A stretch of 64,000 nt of DNA from Brevibacillus_C sp046036945 (GTDB lineage: Bacteria > Bacillota > Bacilli > Brevibacillales > Brevibacillaceae). The translations under genes and the position numbers were made by a program. Every line of letters starts with the position of its first letter. Position 1 is the first letter of the stretch. Where the stretch lies: contig NZ_JBJQOQ010000024.1 in the NCBI RefSeq assembly GCF_046036945.1, positions 1 through 64,000 of the forward strand, written 5' to 3'. The notes beneath the pieces are model-generated. The model saw only the letters and a list, made by a program, of their open reading frames with translations, was not told where the DNA came from and ran no database searches. Below, piece by piece: positions 24,202 to 33,441 of the stretch.

Positions 24202-24795
24202 ATGCATCTGTTTCGTTGGAAGACGTTATTCTGGGGCGCGGGAGTCGTCATTGCCGCTTTTATCATATGGGCCGGGTACGTCCTGCATCTCATCGCTGCA
24301 ATAGAAGCGGCAGCTGTCGCCAGGCGGGCTGACGTGGCGATCGTCCTGGGCGCCGCGGTTTGGGGCGACAAGCCCAGTCCGGCACTGCGCGAGCGGCTGG
24401 ATCAGGCTTGCCTGCTGTATGAACAAGGGTTCGTTCCCTACCTGCTGGTCAGCGGCGGGCTGGGATCGGATAAACAGCTTGCAGAAGCTGATGTGATGAA
24501 GGAGTACTTGCTGGCAAAAGGGATACCTGAGCAGCGGATCATCACGGAAAGCAAGGCGACCAGCACCTTTGAGAATTTGGCCTACAGCAAAGAGCTGATG
24601 GAGCAGCACCAATTTCACACGGCTTTGGTCGTCAGTCACGGTTTTCATTTGGCACGAGCCGAAGCAATGGCCAGGACGCTCCAGATGGACGCCTATCCTG
24701 TAGCGTCTCCTACTCAGTCCCTGTTTATCCCGTATCACAAGGCGCGGGAAGTGTTTGCCTACACCAAATGGAAAGTGAGCGAATGGCTGTCCTGA
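24202..24795 (+). CDS. YdcF/SanA-like DUF218 membrane protein
   Basis: A 197-residue protein with one N-terminal TM helix (LFWGAGVVIAAFIIWAGYVL) and an extracytoplasmic DUF218 domain. ADVAIVLGAAVWGDKPSPAL, YLLVSGGLGSD and ITESKATSTFENLAYSKELM with VVSHGFHLARA are the family motifs. Homologues (SanA, ElyC, YdcF) affect envelope or antibiotic phenotypes, and their biochemical activity is poorly defined. The start has GGAGGGT with 6-nt spacing. It stands between the azoreductase and a small zinc-ribbon gene on the same strand. Confidence 0.85.
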   Translation: MHLFRWKTLFWGAGVVIAAFIIWAGYVLHLIAAIEAAAVARRADVAIVLGAAVWGDKPSPALRERLDQACLLYEQGFVPYLLVSGGLGSDKQLAEADVMKEYLLAKGIPEQRIITESKATSTFENLAYSKELMEQHQFHTALVVSHGFHLARAEAMARTLQMDAYPVASPTQSLFIPYHKAREVFAYTKWKVSEWLS

Positions 24796-24859
24796 TGGCA
24801 GGAAACTTTTTCTGTCAGTCATTCGTATGCAAAGGTACCAAAAACAAGGAGTGTTGCCT

Positions 24860-25057
24860 GTGAAGTATCAAGCCGGGGGAGTCCCCCTTACCTGCCCGTG
24901 TTGCCAAAACGATACCTTTGACAAGGATTACCGCCAGCTCAATACGAGAGGGGCCACCTTCTTCGGGTTGGATTGGGCGAATCGAGAAGCGGCCATTCTC
25001 GTCTGTCAACGCTGTTCTTTTATCGCTTGGTTTATGGACGATCCCGCCGAAAGGTGA
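24860..25057 (+). CDS. Small zinc-ribbon protein, unknown function
   Basis: A 65-residue protein starting at GTG 24860 with AAGGAG and 8-nt spacing. An in-frame ATG at 24827 has no ribosome site. Two CxxC pairs (CPCC near residue 15 and CQRC near residue 51) should bind one zinc ion. The intervening TFFGLDWANREAAILVCQRC is typical of small zinc ribbons found in nucleic-acid or metal-handling proteins. I cannot assign a role. The terminator for the convergent dnaI overlaps its 3' end. Confidence 0.7.
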   Translation: MKYQAGGVPLTCPCCQNDTFDKDYRQLNTRGATFFGLDWANREAAILVCQRCSFIAWFMDDPAER

Positions 25058-25070
25058 TCGTCCTTTTTTT
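25036..25070 (+). terminator. Terminator after the zinc-ribbon gene
   Basis: Stem GGACGATC (25036-25043) with GATCGTCC (25056-25063), followed by seven T. The upstream arm lies inside the coding region, and the T-run reaches the dnaI stop codon on the other strand. Confidence 0.85.
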
Positions 25071-26010
25071 ACAGACTTTTCCGCCGGTTTTCCCCTTCGA
25101 TGACATAGGCGTTCGTATAGTGGCGAATGCGTTCCATGATGCGTTTCGCCTTGGTGTTTTCGATCCGGTTGCCGTTGCTGATCGACAAATGCTCCTCCAA
25201 TTCGTCAAAGGAGTAGTTGGAGGTGTACAGCGTAGGCAGATGGCCGTTGACGCGCTGGTGCAGGATCACGCCCAGCACTTCGTCGCGGATCCACGGCGTG
25301 ACGCTTTCCGCACCGATGTCGTCGAGGATCAGCACAGGGATTTCCTTTAGCAGCTCCAGCTTGCCGACGTAAGAGTTGTCCGCGATCGACTCCTTGATCT
25401 CCCGGACAAAATCCGGCACATACACCATCAAGGAAGCAATGCCGCGGCGGGACAATTCCCGGGCGATCGCCCCCATCAAATAGCTTTTGCCCACGCCGAA
25501 CGGTCCGTGTAAATACAGGCCCTTCCCCTGCTTTTCGCCAGGCGCAAGCTCGCGGCAAAACCGCATTGCGGCTGCCACCGTCAATTGATTGGACTCATCT
25601 ACTTCCAGCGATTCGAAGGAAGCGGACAGCGTCTCGTCAGACACGTAGTAGCTGCGCACCAGCCTGCGGGTGCGCTCCTCCTCTTCATGGGCCCGCTGTT
25701 TGTCGCAGGCGACCATCGCGCTGACCACCTGTCCATGCTGCACGTCCAGCTCGGCATAATGACCGCGCACCAGATTGGGACACTTGGAGAGTCCTGGGCA
25801 GTTTCCGCACCAGTAATGCTCTTTTACCGCCGTGTAGACGGCGGAAAGCGAGCGGAGCAAGTCGTCCCGCTCCACCTGGGGGTGGTTTTGCCGAAACGCT
25901 TTTAAATAGTCTGACGAGCGAAGCATTTTGTCCAACTGCTGCTCAGGGGACAGGAGGTTGCGCGGGCTTCGTTTGTTTAATTCCTCCATAAATTGGTTGA
26001 TCGGTTCCAT
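25069..26010 (-). CDS. dnaI: Primosomal helicase loader DnaI
   Basis: A 313-residue AAA+ ATPase that loads the replicative helicase. The N-terminal helicase-binding domain contains the zinc-binding cluster (CGNCPGLSKCPN, residues about 68-79). Walker A is GPFGVGKSYL and Walker B LILDDIGAE; sensor 1 is TLYTSNYSFDELEEHL and the sensor 2/Arg region is KRIMERIRHY. The start ATG directly abuts the dnaB stop (TAGATG), with GGGGAGGAG inside dnaB. The dnaB-dnaI pair is the Firmicutes helicase-loading module. Confidence 0.96.
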   Translation of the reverse strand: MEPINQFMEELNKRSPRNLLSPEQQLDKMLRSSDYLKAFRQNHPQVERDDLLRSLSAVYTAVKEHYWCGNCPGLSKCPNLVRGHYAELDVQHGQVVSAMVACDKQRAHEEEERTRRLVRSYYVSDETLSASFESLEVDESNQLTVAAAMRFCRELAPGEKQGKGLYLHGPFGVGKSYLMGAIARELSRRGIASLMVYVPDFVREIKESIADNSYVGKLELLKEIPVLILDDIGAESVTPWIRDEVLGVILHQRVNGHLPTLYTSNYSFDELEEHLSISNGNRIENTKAKRIMERIRHYTNAYVIEGENRRKSL

Positions 26011-27495
26011 CTATTCTTCTCCTCCCCTGTCTGGCTCGCGCAGAGATTCAAACAATGCCTTCAATTCCGGATCGTCCATTACGGTACGCTTTGATTTTGG
26101 CTTGTCCAACGGCATTTTTTCCTGTGCTTGTGCTTGTTCCCGCTCCAGCTGCCGCTGCACGGACGCCGGAAGCTTGTCCTGCAGAATCGCTTTGCCTGCC
26201 TTGCGCCGAGGCGAATGGGCGGCTTCCTGTCTCTTTGTCTTCGCCTCGTCTGCCGCTGCCGCCGCCTGCTGTCTCGCTTCTGTGCGGGCGAGGATGACGC
26301 GGACGGCCTCTTCCACTGTACTGACCTGTTTGGCCTTCCAGCTGTCCCGAATCGTTTCAATGAAGGCCTGCGGCAGCTCCATGTTCGTCTCGCGGAGCGT
26401 GTACAGCAGCAGGGCATTGGCTACTTCTGCGGGCAGGCCGTCTTGGAAGATGAGCGTTTCCGCGCGCTCCAGGTAGATCTTGCTCACCCTGCCGCCGACC
26501 GCCTGTTCCAGTACGATCAGAGGCGAAAACTGGCGGCAGACGCGGAAAAAGGAGACGCTGCCCGTCTCCGGCACAGTACCCGGGGACAGATCTTCCGCGG
26601 GCGGCAGTGATACGGAGTCCCGCTGCAGGACGCCATCGACGTATTTTTCCCGGCATCGCTTTCGCAGCGCCTGCCGATCCAGCTGGCCCGCTGCGTCAAA
26701 CAGTTTCCAATCCCGCAGCTCCTGGCCCATCTGCCAACTGCTCATCTGGTAAAAGTGCAGGATTTTATAGATAAACTCGATATTTTCTGCGCCAAGCACT
26801 GCCGGAGCATTCGCATTGGACGGCAGATGCATCCTGATAAAGGACAGGTCGAGAGCCGAGCTGGCCTCTGCCTGGTATTCGGTCTGCATCGGTGGAGCCG
26901 GGTAGCTCGTCTGCATCTGGGAAAGAAATCTCTCCGTCTCCGAACCGGGGCGAATATCCAATTCGGACGCGGAGAGTGTATGGTATACCTCGTAAAACCG
27001 CTTGGTGACATTTTCTTCGTACGGATACTTCTCGTCCAGGTCTGCCCCTTGCCGGTCTGCGTATCTGCTCCGCAGTTGTTCGTATCTGGGCCGCTCGACC
27101 TTGTTGAGCAGCATGACCGACCAGACCTCTTCCTGAAAAAACTGCCCTGGGGACAAAGGAGGCTTGAGCAGATACTCGTAAAAGTAGTCGCCATCCCGGT
27201 TCTCCCGCCTGCGCACCTCCAAGAGGCCCATCGCCTCCAGGCGTTCCCTGGCGCCAAGCAGTCGGTCCAACGGCAGTGAGGTGATCAGCATCAGGCTGCG
27301 GTGCGTGCCCTCCGCCGATGCACCGCTCCGCTCCTCCAATTCGTGGGCGAGCAATTGGTAGAGGGCATGCGAATCCGGTCCGATCAACGGCAAATAGAGA
27401 TGGGTTACGTACCCCATCTCGGCAAAGCTAAGCGGCCGAATCATCCTCACCAGATAGCGGTCTTTGGGCGTCAGTTCGTTCCACACTACTCGCAT
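26011..27495 (-). CDS. dnaB: Replication initiation and membrane attachment protein DnaB
   Basis: A 494-residue Bacillus-type DnaB (not the helicase). The N-terminal DDBH1 domain starts at MIRPLSFAEMGYVTHLYLPL. The C-terminal DDBH2 (DnaD-like) region is around FIETIRDSWKAKQVSTVEEAV. It is followed by a charged, Gln/Ala-rich low-complexity segment (about residues 400-450). The protein works with DnaD and DnaI to load helicase at oriC and restart sites. dnaI follows with no gap. An extended -10 promoter lies about 36 bp upstream. Length is close to that of B. subtilis DnaB (472). Confidence 0.95.
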   Translation of the reverse strand: MRVVWNELTPKDRYLVRMIRPLSFAEMGYVTHLYLPLIGPDSHALYQLLAHELEERSGASAEGTHRSLMLITSLPLDRLLGARERLEAMGLLEVRRRENRDGDYFYEYLLKPPLSPGQFFQEEVWSVMLLNKVERPRYEQLRSRYADRQGADLDEKYPYEENVTKRFYEVYHTLSASELDIRPGSETERFLSQMQTSYPAPPMQTEYQAEASSALDLSFIRMHLPSNANAPAVLGAENIEFIYKILHFYQMSSWQMGQELRDWKLFDAAGQLDRQALRKRCREKYVDGVLQRDSVSLPPAEDLSPGTVPETGSVSFFRVCRQFSPLIVLEQAVGGRVSKIYLERAETLIFQDGLPAEVANALLLYTLRETNMELPQAFIETIRDSWKAKQVSTVEEAVRVILARTEARQQAAAAADEAKTKRQEAAHSPRRKAGKAILQDKLPASVQRQLEREQAQAQEKMPLDKPKSKRTVMDDPELKALFESLREPDRGGEE

Positions 27496-27530
27496 GATCG
27501 AAAATCCTTCCTGCCTGTTCTCATCATACT

Positions 27531-27539
27531 ATTATAGCA
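27531..27539 (-). promoter_or_regulatory. Extended -10 promoter of dnaB
   Basis: Minus-strand TGCTATAAT (27531-27539) is a consensus extended -10. No good -35 is present, and the short palindrome CCTGC-TT-GCAGG sits just upstream. Confidence 0.45.
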
Positions 27540-27588
27540 TCCTGCAAGCAGGGTTTGGTAGAGCGAGTGCAGAGAGGATCAGGAGGGC

Positions 27589-29271
27589 TCAGTCAAGCCG
27601 CCAATTGTGAACCGTCCGAAACGGCTGCGTCCCCCACTGTTCGTCCGGCAGGTGCAGACGACTGGAAACGAAGTATGGCTGCTTGACTTCCACCAGGGGA
27701 ACAATTGGCAGATCAGCGGCGAACAAGCGCTGCCACTCGGCGAACAGCTTCTTGCGCTCTGATAGCGGCAGGATCAGCCGGCCTCTTTCCAGCAGTTGAT
27801 CTGCGCGGCTGTTGACGTACCGGGATGCATTAAGCCCCAGTTCCCCCACTTTTTCCCTGCTGTGCCAAAGCTTGGACAACTCTCCCGGATCTTCCGGATA
27901 GCGCCAGCCATAAAGGTAAAGATCAAACGGTTTTCCGCCGAAAATATAAGAGACGAACTCTTTTGGAGGCAGCGGTATTGTCACGATGCGTACCGGAAGA
28001 TCAGCCCATGACCGGATCAGACTGCGAAGCAGCCGTTCACGCACCCCGTTCTCAGCCGGATACACCAACGTCAGCGTGAGCGGATTTTTGGCGGAAAATC
28101 CCTTGGCCGCGAGGGTCTTGGCCGCACCTGCGCGATCGTAGCGGGGAAGCCCTCCAGGGGCATAGGCAAATGAATGCGGGGATACCGGGCCAAGAGCCGG
28201 TTCAGCGTATCCGTAAAAGACGTCCTCGCTAATCCGTCCTGCAGAAATGGCCTGGGCTAAAGCCCGCCGGACGGCAAGATCGGCAAGCGGGCCGCTCTCC
28301 AGGTTAAACCCGAGGAAGTGATACCCGCTTCCCCCGCCAGCCTTTGCCACTAAGGTGCCTGCAGCATCTGCCGTGCCGGCCAGCCGACTTACCATATCCG
28401 GAGAGACAGGACACCAGTCGATAGTGCCGCCAGCCAGCTCGCCGGCCATCCCCGATGGCTCCACAGGGCGGACCCTGATGGCGTCCAGGAGAGGTTTTCC
28501 TTCGCAATACGCAGGATTGGCAGCAAATCGCCATTCATGCGGTGAGAGCTGCATCGGCTGAAAAGGTCCCGCTCCGAGCAGTCTGCCAGCTTGCGACAGC
28601 TCGCCGATTTCCTTGACTGTTTTGCCGGCCAGCTGGTTCCTGCAGAGAAGCGGCGCGGTCAATGTGGAAAAAAAACGCATATCATCCCGCTCCAAGGCGA
28701 TCCGCACCGCTTTTCTCGCGGTATCGACGGTGATGCCCGAGATGTGCTCCGCCTGGCCCGAACGATAAGCCGAGACGCCTTTAATCTGCCCCATCGCCTG
28801 ACGCCAGACGCCGTAGTATTCGGGGCGTGCGTAGGTTTCCAGGGTGAACAAAACATCGTCCGCTGTGATCGGACTGCCATCAGGCCACGTCCCGCCTTCC
28901 CGCAGCTTCACGACGATACTCGGTTTGCCGTTCTCGCGCTCCACCGTATAGCCGGCAGCGAGCGCCGCGGTGTACCCCTTTTCTTCAGACGCGGCCAAGA
29001 GCCCGCGGTAAGCCAGGAACTCCAGCGGGTTGAGCCGGGCCTCTTGCTTGCTCTGGCCAAACGGGTCAAATGCAGGCAGTGTACCGGGGGAGCCGATTAC
29101 CAACTCTTTTCCATCATGCGACGCTGCAGCGGCCTGGTGATTTTTTGTCACTGACGCTGCCGCAGGTGTCTGATCGTAAACCTGATTCTGTCCAGGGGCA
29201 CAGCCGCACATCGCCGTCGCTGCGGCTAAAAGCGCCCACAGCCATCGCTTGGAAAAGCCGGCTTTGGTCAT
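27589..29271 (-). CDS. Oligopeptide/nickel-type ABC substrate-binding lipoprotein (family 5)
   Basis: A 560-residue solute-binding protein. The signal peptide LWALLAAATAMCGCAP contains the lipidation Cys. LVIGSPGTLPAFDPFGQ, LREGGTWPDGSPITADDVLF, AVRRALAQAISAGRI and PFDLYLYGWRYPEDPGELSK are the standard features of DppA/OppA/NikA receptors. No permease or ATPase genes are near, so it is an orphan receptor. Its start overlaps the nrdR stop (ATGA), suggesting co-transcription with nrdR, an unusual pairing. The ligand is unknown. Confidence 0.9.
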   Translation of the reverse strand: MTKAGFSKRWLWALLAAATAMCGCAPGQNQVYDQTPAAASVTKNHQAAAASHDGKELVIGSPGTLPAFDPFGQSKQEARLNPLEFLAYRGLLAASEEKGYTAALAAGYTVERENGKPSIVVKLREGGTWPDGSPITADDVLFTLETYARPEYYGVWRQAMGQIKGVSAYRSGQAEHISGITVDTARKAVRIALERDDMRFFSTLTAPLLCRNQLAGKTVKEIGELSQAGRLLGAGPFQPMQLSPHEWRFAANPAYCEGKPLLDAIRVRPVEPSGMAGELAGGTIDWCPVSPDMVSRLAGTADAAGTLVAKAGGGSGYHFLGFNLESGPLADLAVRRALAQAISAGRISEDVFYGYAEPALGPVSPHSFAYAPGGLPRYDRAGAAKTLAAKGFSAKNPLTLTLVYPAENGVRERLLRSLIRSWADLPVRIVTIPLPPKEFVSYIFGGKPFDLYLYGWRYPEDPGELSKLWHSREKVGELGLNASRYVNSRADQLLERGRLILPLSERKKLFAEWQRLFAADLPIVPLVEVKQPYFVSSRLHLPDEQWGTQPFRTVHNWRLD

Positions 29272-29774
29272 TCAGAGGTATTTCCTCCTCCCTCGTCTGA
29301 GTTTTTTTTGCTTTGTGTCCGAGCGTGGGTCAGCAGTTCTTCCAACTCGCACATGAAGACATTGATATCCTTGAACTGGCGGTATACGGAGGCAAATCGG
29401 ACATACGCTACTTCATCTACGTAGTATAACCGTTCCATTACCATTTCTCCCACATCTTTGCTGGGAATTTCCGCCTGAGCCTGACTGCGCAGCTCTTTTT
29501 CGATTTCGTTTACGACGTTTTCCAGCACTTCCAGCGAAACAGGCCGCTTTTCACAGGCGCGTATCAGACCGCGCAGGATCTTCTCCCGGCTGAACTCCTC
29601 CCTGGTTCCGTCTTTCTTGATGATGAGGAGCGGCGTTTCTTCTACTGTCTCAAACGTGGTAAACCGCCTGTTGCAGGCTTCGCACTCTCGGCGGCGGCGA
29701 ATGGATTTATTGTTATTAAACGGCCGGGAATCCAACACTCTCGTCCCGTTATTTTCACAAAAAGGACAACGCAT
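29268..29774 (-). CDS. nrdR: Transcriptional repressor NrdR
   Basis: A 168-residue repressor of ribonucleotide reductase genes. The N-terminal zinc ribbon (CPFCENNGTRVLDSR and CEACNRRFTTFE) binds DNA, and the ATP-cone (LLIIKKDGTREEFSREKILR) senses dATP/ATP. It is slightly longer than usual (about 150), with a polar C-terminal tail SKKNSDEGGGNTSE. The neighbourhood near dnaB/dnaI is the conserved Bacillales position. No NrdR box is seen in this window. Confidence 0.96.
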   Translation of the reverse strand: MRCPFCENNGTRVLDSRPFNNNKSIRRRRECEACNRRFTTFETVEETPLLIIKKDGTREEFSREKILRGLIRACEKRPVSLEVLENVVNEIEKELRSQAQAEIPSKDVGEMVMERLYYVDEVAYVRFASVYRQFKDINVFMCELEELLTHARTQSKKNSDEGGGNTSE

Positions 29775-29909
29775 AATACGATCATCTCCAGAACTTTCAA
29801 TACTTTTTAGTGTCCCTCAACTTTTTTCTTGCGTCAAGCGAAAATCTTTTATTCCTATTTTAATCAACTGATTTTAGAATAGGAATATACGTGATTAGGA
29901 GGGGAACAT

Positions 29910-31022
29910 ATGCGCCTGGTCTCTTTAAAAAATGCGACGCCGGGAATGAAGCTGGGCCGGACCGTGTTTACCGAAGACGGGAAGGTCCTGCTCGGAACAG
30001 GTATGGTCTTAAACGAGCGGCTGATCCAGGGGTTGGAAAAAGCCGGCATCGATTCCATATACATAGATGATCCCCGTACTGCTGATATCGAAATAGAAGA
30101 TGTCATCCGTCCGGAAACCCGGCAAGCTGCCGTTGAGGTCGTGCAAAAAACGATCAAGCAAATTCAGAACACCAATCGCCTGGCAAGGCGGATTTCTGTC
30201 AAAGATATGGGGATGCATTTCCAGCAAGTGTTTCACGCAATTCTTGACGATTTGATGGGCAGCGAAGAGATCGTCGTCCATTTGGCCAACATCTCCTCCC
30301 GCTCGAGCGCGATGTACCACCATGCCGTGAACGTCTCGGTTTTGGCAACGGCAGTCGGCATGTCGCTCGGGTACAACCGGAAGCAGTTGACGGAACTTGG
30401 AATCGGCGCCATGCTGCACGACATCGGAAAAATCGACCTGCCTAAGGAACTTTTGGACAAACGGGAGCGCTGGACGCCTGAAGAGTACGAAATAAGCAAA
30501 CAGCACACCCGATACGGATTTGACATCCTGCGCAAGCAGCACGATCTCTCCCTGCTGTCCGCCCATGTCGCTCTGTCGCATCACGAGCGGCTTGACGGCA
30601 GCGGCTACCCGCAAGGACTAAAAGGGGATCAAATCCACGAATACGCACAGATTACAGCCATCTGTGACGTCTACGATTCGCTGACCACGCCCAGGCCGTG
30701 GCGCCGGCGGTTCATGCCGCAGGATGCGCTGGAATACCTGCAGGGATCGGGCGGGCACCTGTTCGAGCACCATCTGGTCAGTGCATTCTGCCGGCACATC
30801 GCGATCTTCCCGCTGGGCAGCAGCATCGTCCTCAATACGGGCGAAGCCGGGGTTGTCTGCAGGGTAGATCCCAATTACAGCCAGCGTCCGGTTATCCGCG
30901 TCCTGAAAGACGGTCGGGGAAACGACATCTCGATGCCGTATGAGATCGATTTGAAGAGTGAACTGAAGTACTTTATCATCGGTTTTGAGGATGAAAGCCT
31001 GTTCGTCGTCCCCGAAACATAA
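29910..31022 (+). CDS. HD-GYP domain phosphodiesterase-like protein
   Basis: A 370-residue protein with an N-terminal DUF3391-like region (about 1-110) and an HD-GYP domain. Metal and catalytic motifs are present: YHHAVNVSVLA, MLHDIGKIDLPKELL, QHTRYGFDIL, SHHERLDGSGYPQGLKGDQI (the GYP signature) and AICDVYDSLTT. This should hydrolyse cyclic-di-GMP or a related cyclic dinucleotide in the cytosol. After D-x-Y-D the usual S-x-R-P-Y is replaced by TPRPWRRRF. A C-terminal extension of about 70 residues (SIVLNTGEAGVVCRVDP) is beta-rich and unknown. ATG with GGAGGGG. It has its own terminator and is divergent from nrdR. Confidence 0.9.
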   Translation: MRLVSLKNATPGMKLGRTVFTEDGKVLLGTGMVLNERLIQGLEKAGIDSIYIDDPRTADIEIEDVIRPETRQAAVEVVQKTIKQIQNTNRLARRISVKDMGMHFQQVFHAILDDLMGSEEIVVHLANISSRSSAMYHHAVNVSVLATAVGMSLGYNRKQLTELGIGAMLHDIGKIDLPKELLDKRERWTPEEYEISKQHTRYGFDILRKQHDLSLLSAHVALSHHERLDGSGYPQGLKGDQIHEYAQITAICDVYDSLTTPRPWRRRFMPQDALEYLQGSGGHLFEHHLVSAFCRHIAIFPLGSSIVLNTGEAGVVCRVDPNYSQRPVIRVLKDGRGNDISMPYEIDLKSELKYFIIGFEDESLFVVPET

Positions 31023-31056
31023 AGAAACGCAGTAAGAAAAGCCCTCTACGAAAGCA

Positions 31057-31098
31057 ACCCGCTTTGTTGTTTCTGCAGACAGCAAAGCGGGTTTGATT
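31057..31098. terminator. Terminator between the HD-GYP and SLH genes
   Basis: Stem AACCCGCTTTG (31057-31067) with CAAAGCGGGTT (31084-31094), followed by TGATTTT. It lies between two convergent genes. Confidence 0.75.
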
Positions 31099-31124
31099 TT
31101 CGTTATGTGAACATGATCGGCGTC

Positions 31125-33350
31125 TTAGTAGCGCTCCTCCGCAAGCTTCTGCGCTTTTTGGATGAGCAGCGCCACATCGGCACGGCTTAACGTTGAATTC
31201 GGCTGGAATTCCGCCTTGCCATTGGTGTCCCACAGCCCCAGCCCGTCACTTATCACCGCTGCCGGCAGTTTCTGCTTTGGTACGTCGCTAAACTTCGCTG
31301 CAAAGAGCTCCGGCTGGCCGAGCAGCGGTCCATAGCCAAATAAACGAAGCAGCATTTCGGAAGCCTCAATTCGTGTGATGGGTGAGTCGGGTGCAAAGGT
31401 TTGCCCTTGATCCGAGATGATGCCCCTGTTCACTCCCTGCTGAATCGCTGCATAGTTGGGGTGATTCGCGTTCACATCATGATACGGCATCGGTTTGACT
31501 TCTTCATCAAAATAGCGCCGGGGCCTATCAACTTTACTGGAGAGGCGCAGGAGGATCGATACGTATTCGGCGCGGGTCACTTCCCTCTCCGGTTCCACTT
31601 TTCCGTCCTGCACCGCAAAGTAACCCTCTTTCATTGCTCTTTGCAAGGCTTCCTTAGCGGGGTGGCCTTCGAGATCCTGCGGCTGTCGCTGCTTGCGCAG
31701 TTGGTCAAGACTGATCCACTCCCCGCTGACGGCGTCGACAAACCCTTGCTCTCCGAGATAGCGATAGACAAGCTTGGGCGCCGGCTGCTTGTCCGGCTGA
31801 GCCAGGTATTGCGGTTGGATAAAGTAGGTAAGCATCGGCTCCTTATGTTCCGCCTCTGCTTGAATCGCTTTTTCCTTATCGACCTTTGCCGTCAGTGCCG
31901 GAACCTCTGCCAATAGATAGGTATTGCCCGACCATAAGCGCACTGCCTTGCCCGTTACCGCATCTACGTCGACGTAGGTCCTGGCATTTTCCACCGGAAC
32001 ACCCGCTTTTAACCAGCCGAATTGAACAGTGTAGCTGCTGTTATCTCTTGATGATGATGTCTGGATGTTTTTTGCTGCTTCGTCGTCGATCAGGTAGATT
32101 TCACCCAAGCGATCCTGGTAGATGATTTTTACCAGATTAACAGCGCTCTCTTCGGCCTTATCCAATGATACAGTCGAGTCAGTCTTTTTTTCGGAACGTG
32201 TATAATTTTCGCCGCTGGAATACCCCGTAAACTCGCCGCGGTCGTTGATCTCAATCCTGATCTCTTCCGTGTCTCCTTCCGCTTTCGCCGGAAGGAAGGA
32301 AAAGCCCCAGTGGCGCTCGACGATTCCCTCCGGTCCCACGCCAGAACCGCTGCTGCGGCTGTTTCCCTTCTGGTATTCCCCGAGAAATTTTTTGATCCAC
32401 TGGTTGGCGATATTCTCCGCTTCCTGCTCGTCGATCAGCTTCTTGGGAGGATCACTTTGCCGAATCGCGGTGCCCAAAGGGGTGATTCCCTTCTTTTTGG
32501 TGGCAGGAAATCCCGTAGATGTCAAAGCCTCGCCCGTCACCGCGTCCAGCATCGCCGGATCGTCTTCCGAATACTGATAGACTAACCGGTAGGACGGTTT
32601 TGCTCCCCAATCGCCGGCGCGGGCAGTCAGATTGACGTATTGCAGCGAAGGGTTGATGCTGTCCTTTAATTTGTCTGTCAGATCCTTCACCGTCTCTTGC
32701 GGAATGCTGCCCTCATACCAATTTCTGTTGTAATTGGTTATCTGCCCCTTTTGGTTTACCACAATTTGGATTCCATTTTCCGGAAAGGGAATATCGTTTT
32801 CCACTCTCGTATAGAAGAACAAATACTCATCTGTCCCGGTGTAGTAGTTGGCCGCGCTCGTGTATTCATTCGCTTTCGACAATTTCGGCATTTCTTCGCC
32901 CGCTGCCTTTTTCAGGTAATCTGCGGCGATTTTCCCCGCTTCCTCTGCGTTCAGCGGCTTTTTGTTATCACTGTCCCACTGGTCCGCCTCGTATCGAAAC
33001 ATATTCAGCAGTTTGCCAGTGGCTGCATCGACAGTTGCGCTGATCATCCGGTCTTTTCCTTTTTCCTGCCAGCGCAATAACCAGACCGGACTAGAGCTAA
33101 GGGGGTATCTGTCTTCCGACAGCAACTGAACCGATTCGTTGACAAAGCCATCCGGAATGTCGATCAGCGATTTCGCGATTTGAACCGCCTGCTCCTTGCT
33201 GATCGCTGCCTCCTTGTCAGCAGCATGGGCAACGCTCCCCCCGGCAATGGAACCGGGTACCGACACCGGAGGCACAGATGCCAGTACTGCTGCACAGACC
33301 GCCAGTTTGGCCAATCGCGACCTGCGTGAAATGCCTGTCCATTTCAACAT
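31125..33350 (-). CDS. Exported YcdB/YcdC-repeat protein with C-terminal SLH domains
   Basis: A 741-residue surface protein. The start is ATG 33350 with GGAGGAAGG; 12 extra in-frame codons upstream lack a ribosome site. A signal peptide (LAKLAVCAAVLASVPPVSVP ... AHA) is followed by repeated PepSY-like units, each marked by a D-A-x-T/S-G-x motif: TVDAATGKLLNM, LDAVTGEALTS, VDAVTGKAVRLW and VDAVSGEWISLD. The C-terminal 190 residues hold about three S-layer homology units (VTRAEYVSILLRL, ITRIEASEMLLRLFGYG, LSRADVALLIQKAQ) that should bind pyruvylated wall polymer. YcdB/YcdC domains are often called protease-inhibitor-like, but their role is unknown. Monocistronic. Confidence 0.88.
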   Translation of the reverse strand: MLKWTGISRRSRLAKLAVCAAVLASVPPVSVPGSIAGGSVAHAADKEAAISKEQAVQIAKSLIDIPDGFVNESVQLLSEDRYPLSSSPVWLLRWQEKGKDRMISATVDAATGKLLNMFRYEADQWDSDNKKPLNAEEAGKIAADYLKKAAGEEMPKLSKANEYTSAANYYTGTDEYLFFYTRVENDIPFPENGIQIVVNQKGQITNYNRNWYEGSIPQETVKDLTDKLKDSINPSLQYVNLTARAGDWGAKPSYRLVYQYSEDDPAMLDAVTGEALTSTGFPATKKKGITPLGTAIRQSDPPKKLIDEQEAENIANQWIKKFLGEYQKGNSRSSGSGVGPEGIVERHWGFSFLPAKAEGDTEEIRIEINDRGEFTGYSSGENYTRSEKKTDSTVSLDKAEESAVNLVKIIYQDRLGEIYLIDDEAAKNIQTSSSRDNSSYTVQFGWLKAGVPVENARTYVDVDAVTGKAVRLWSGNTYLLAEVPALTAKVDKEKAIQAEAEHKEPMLTYFIQPQYLAQPDKQPAPKLVYRYLGEQGFVDAVSGEWISLDQLRKQRQPQDLEGHPAKEALQRAMKEGYFAVQDGKVEPEREVTRAEYVSILLRLSSKVDRPRRYFDEEVKPMPYHDVNANHPNYAAIQQGVNRGIISDQGQTFAPDSPITRIEASEMLLRLFGYGPLLGQPELFAAKFSDVPKQKLPAAVISDGLGLWDTNGKAEFQPNSTLSRADVALLIQKAQKLAEERY

Positions 33351-33441
33351 GACCTTCCTCCTTTTCGCTTGAGTTCTTTTCCTCATCCTCCCTATCTTAC
33401 CAAATATGCGAAAGAAAATGTCAGCAAATTTCCAATTTATT

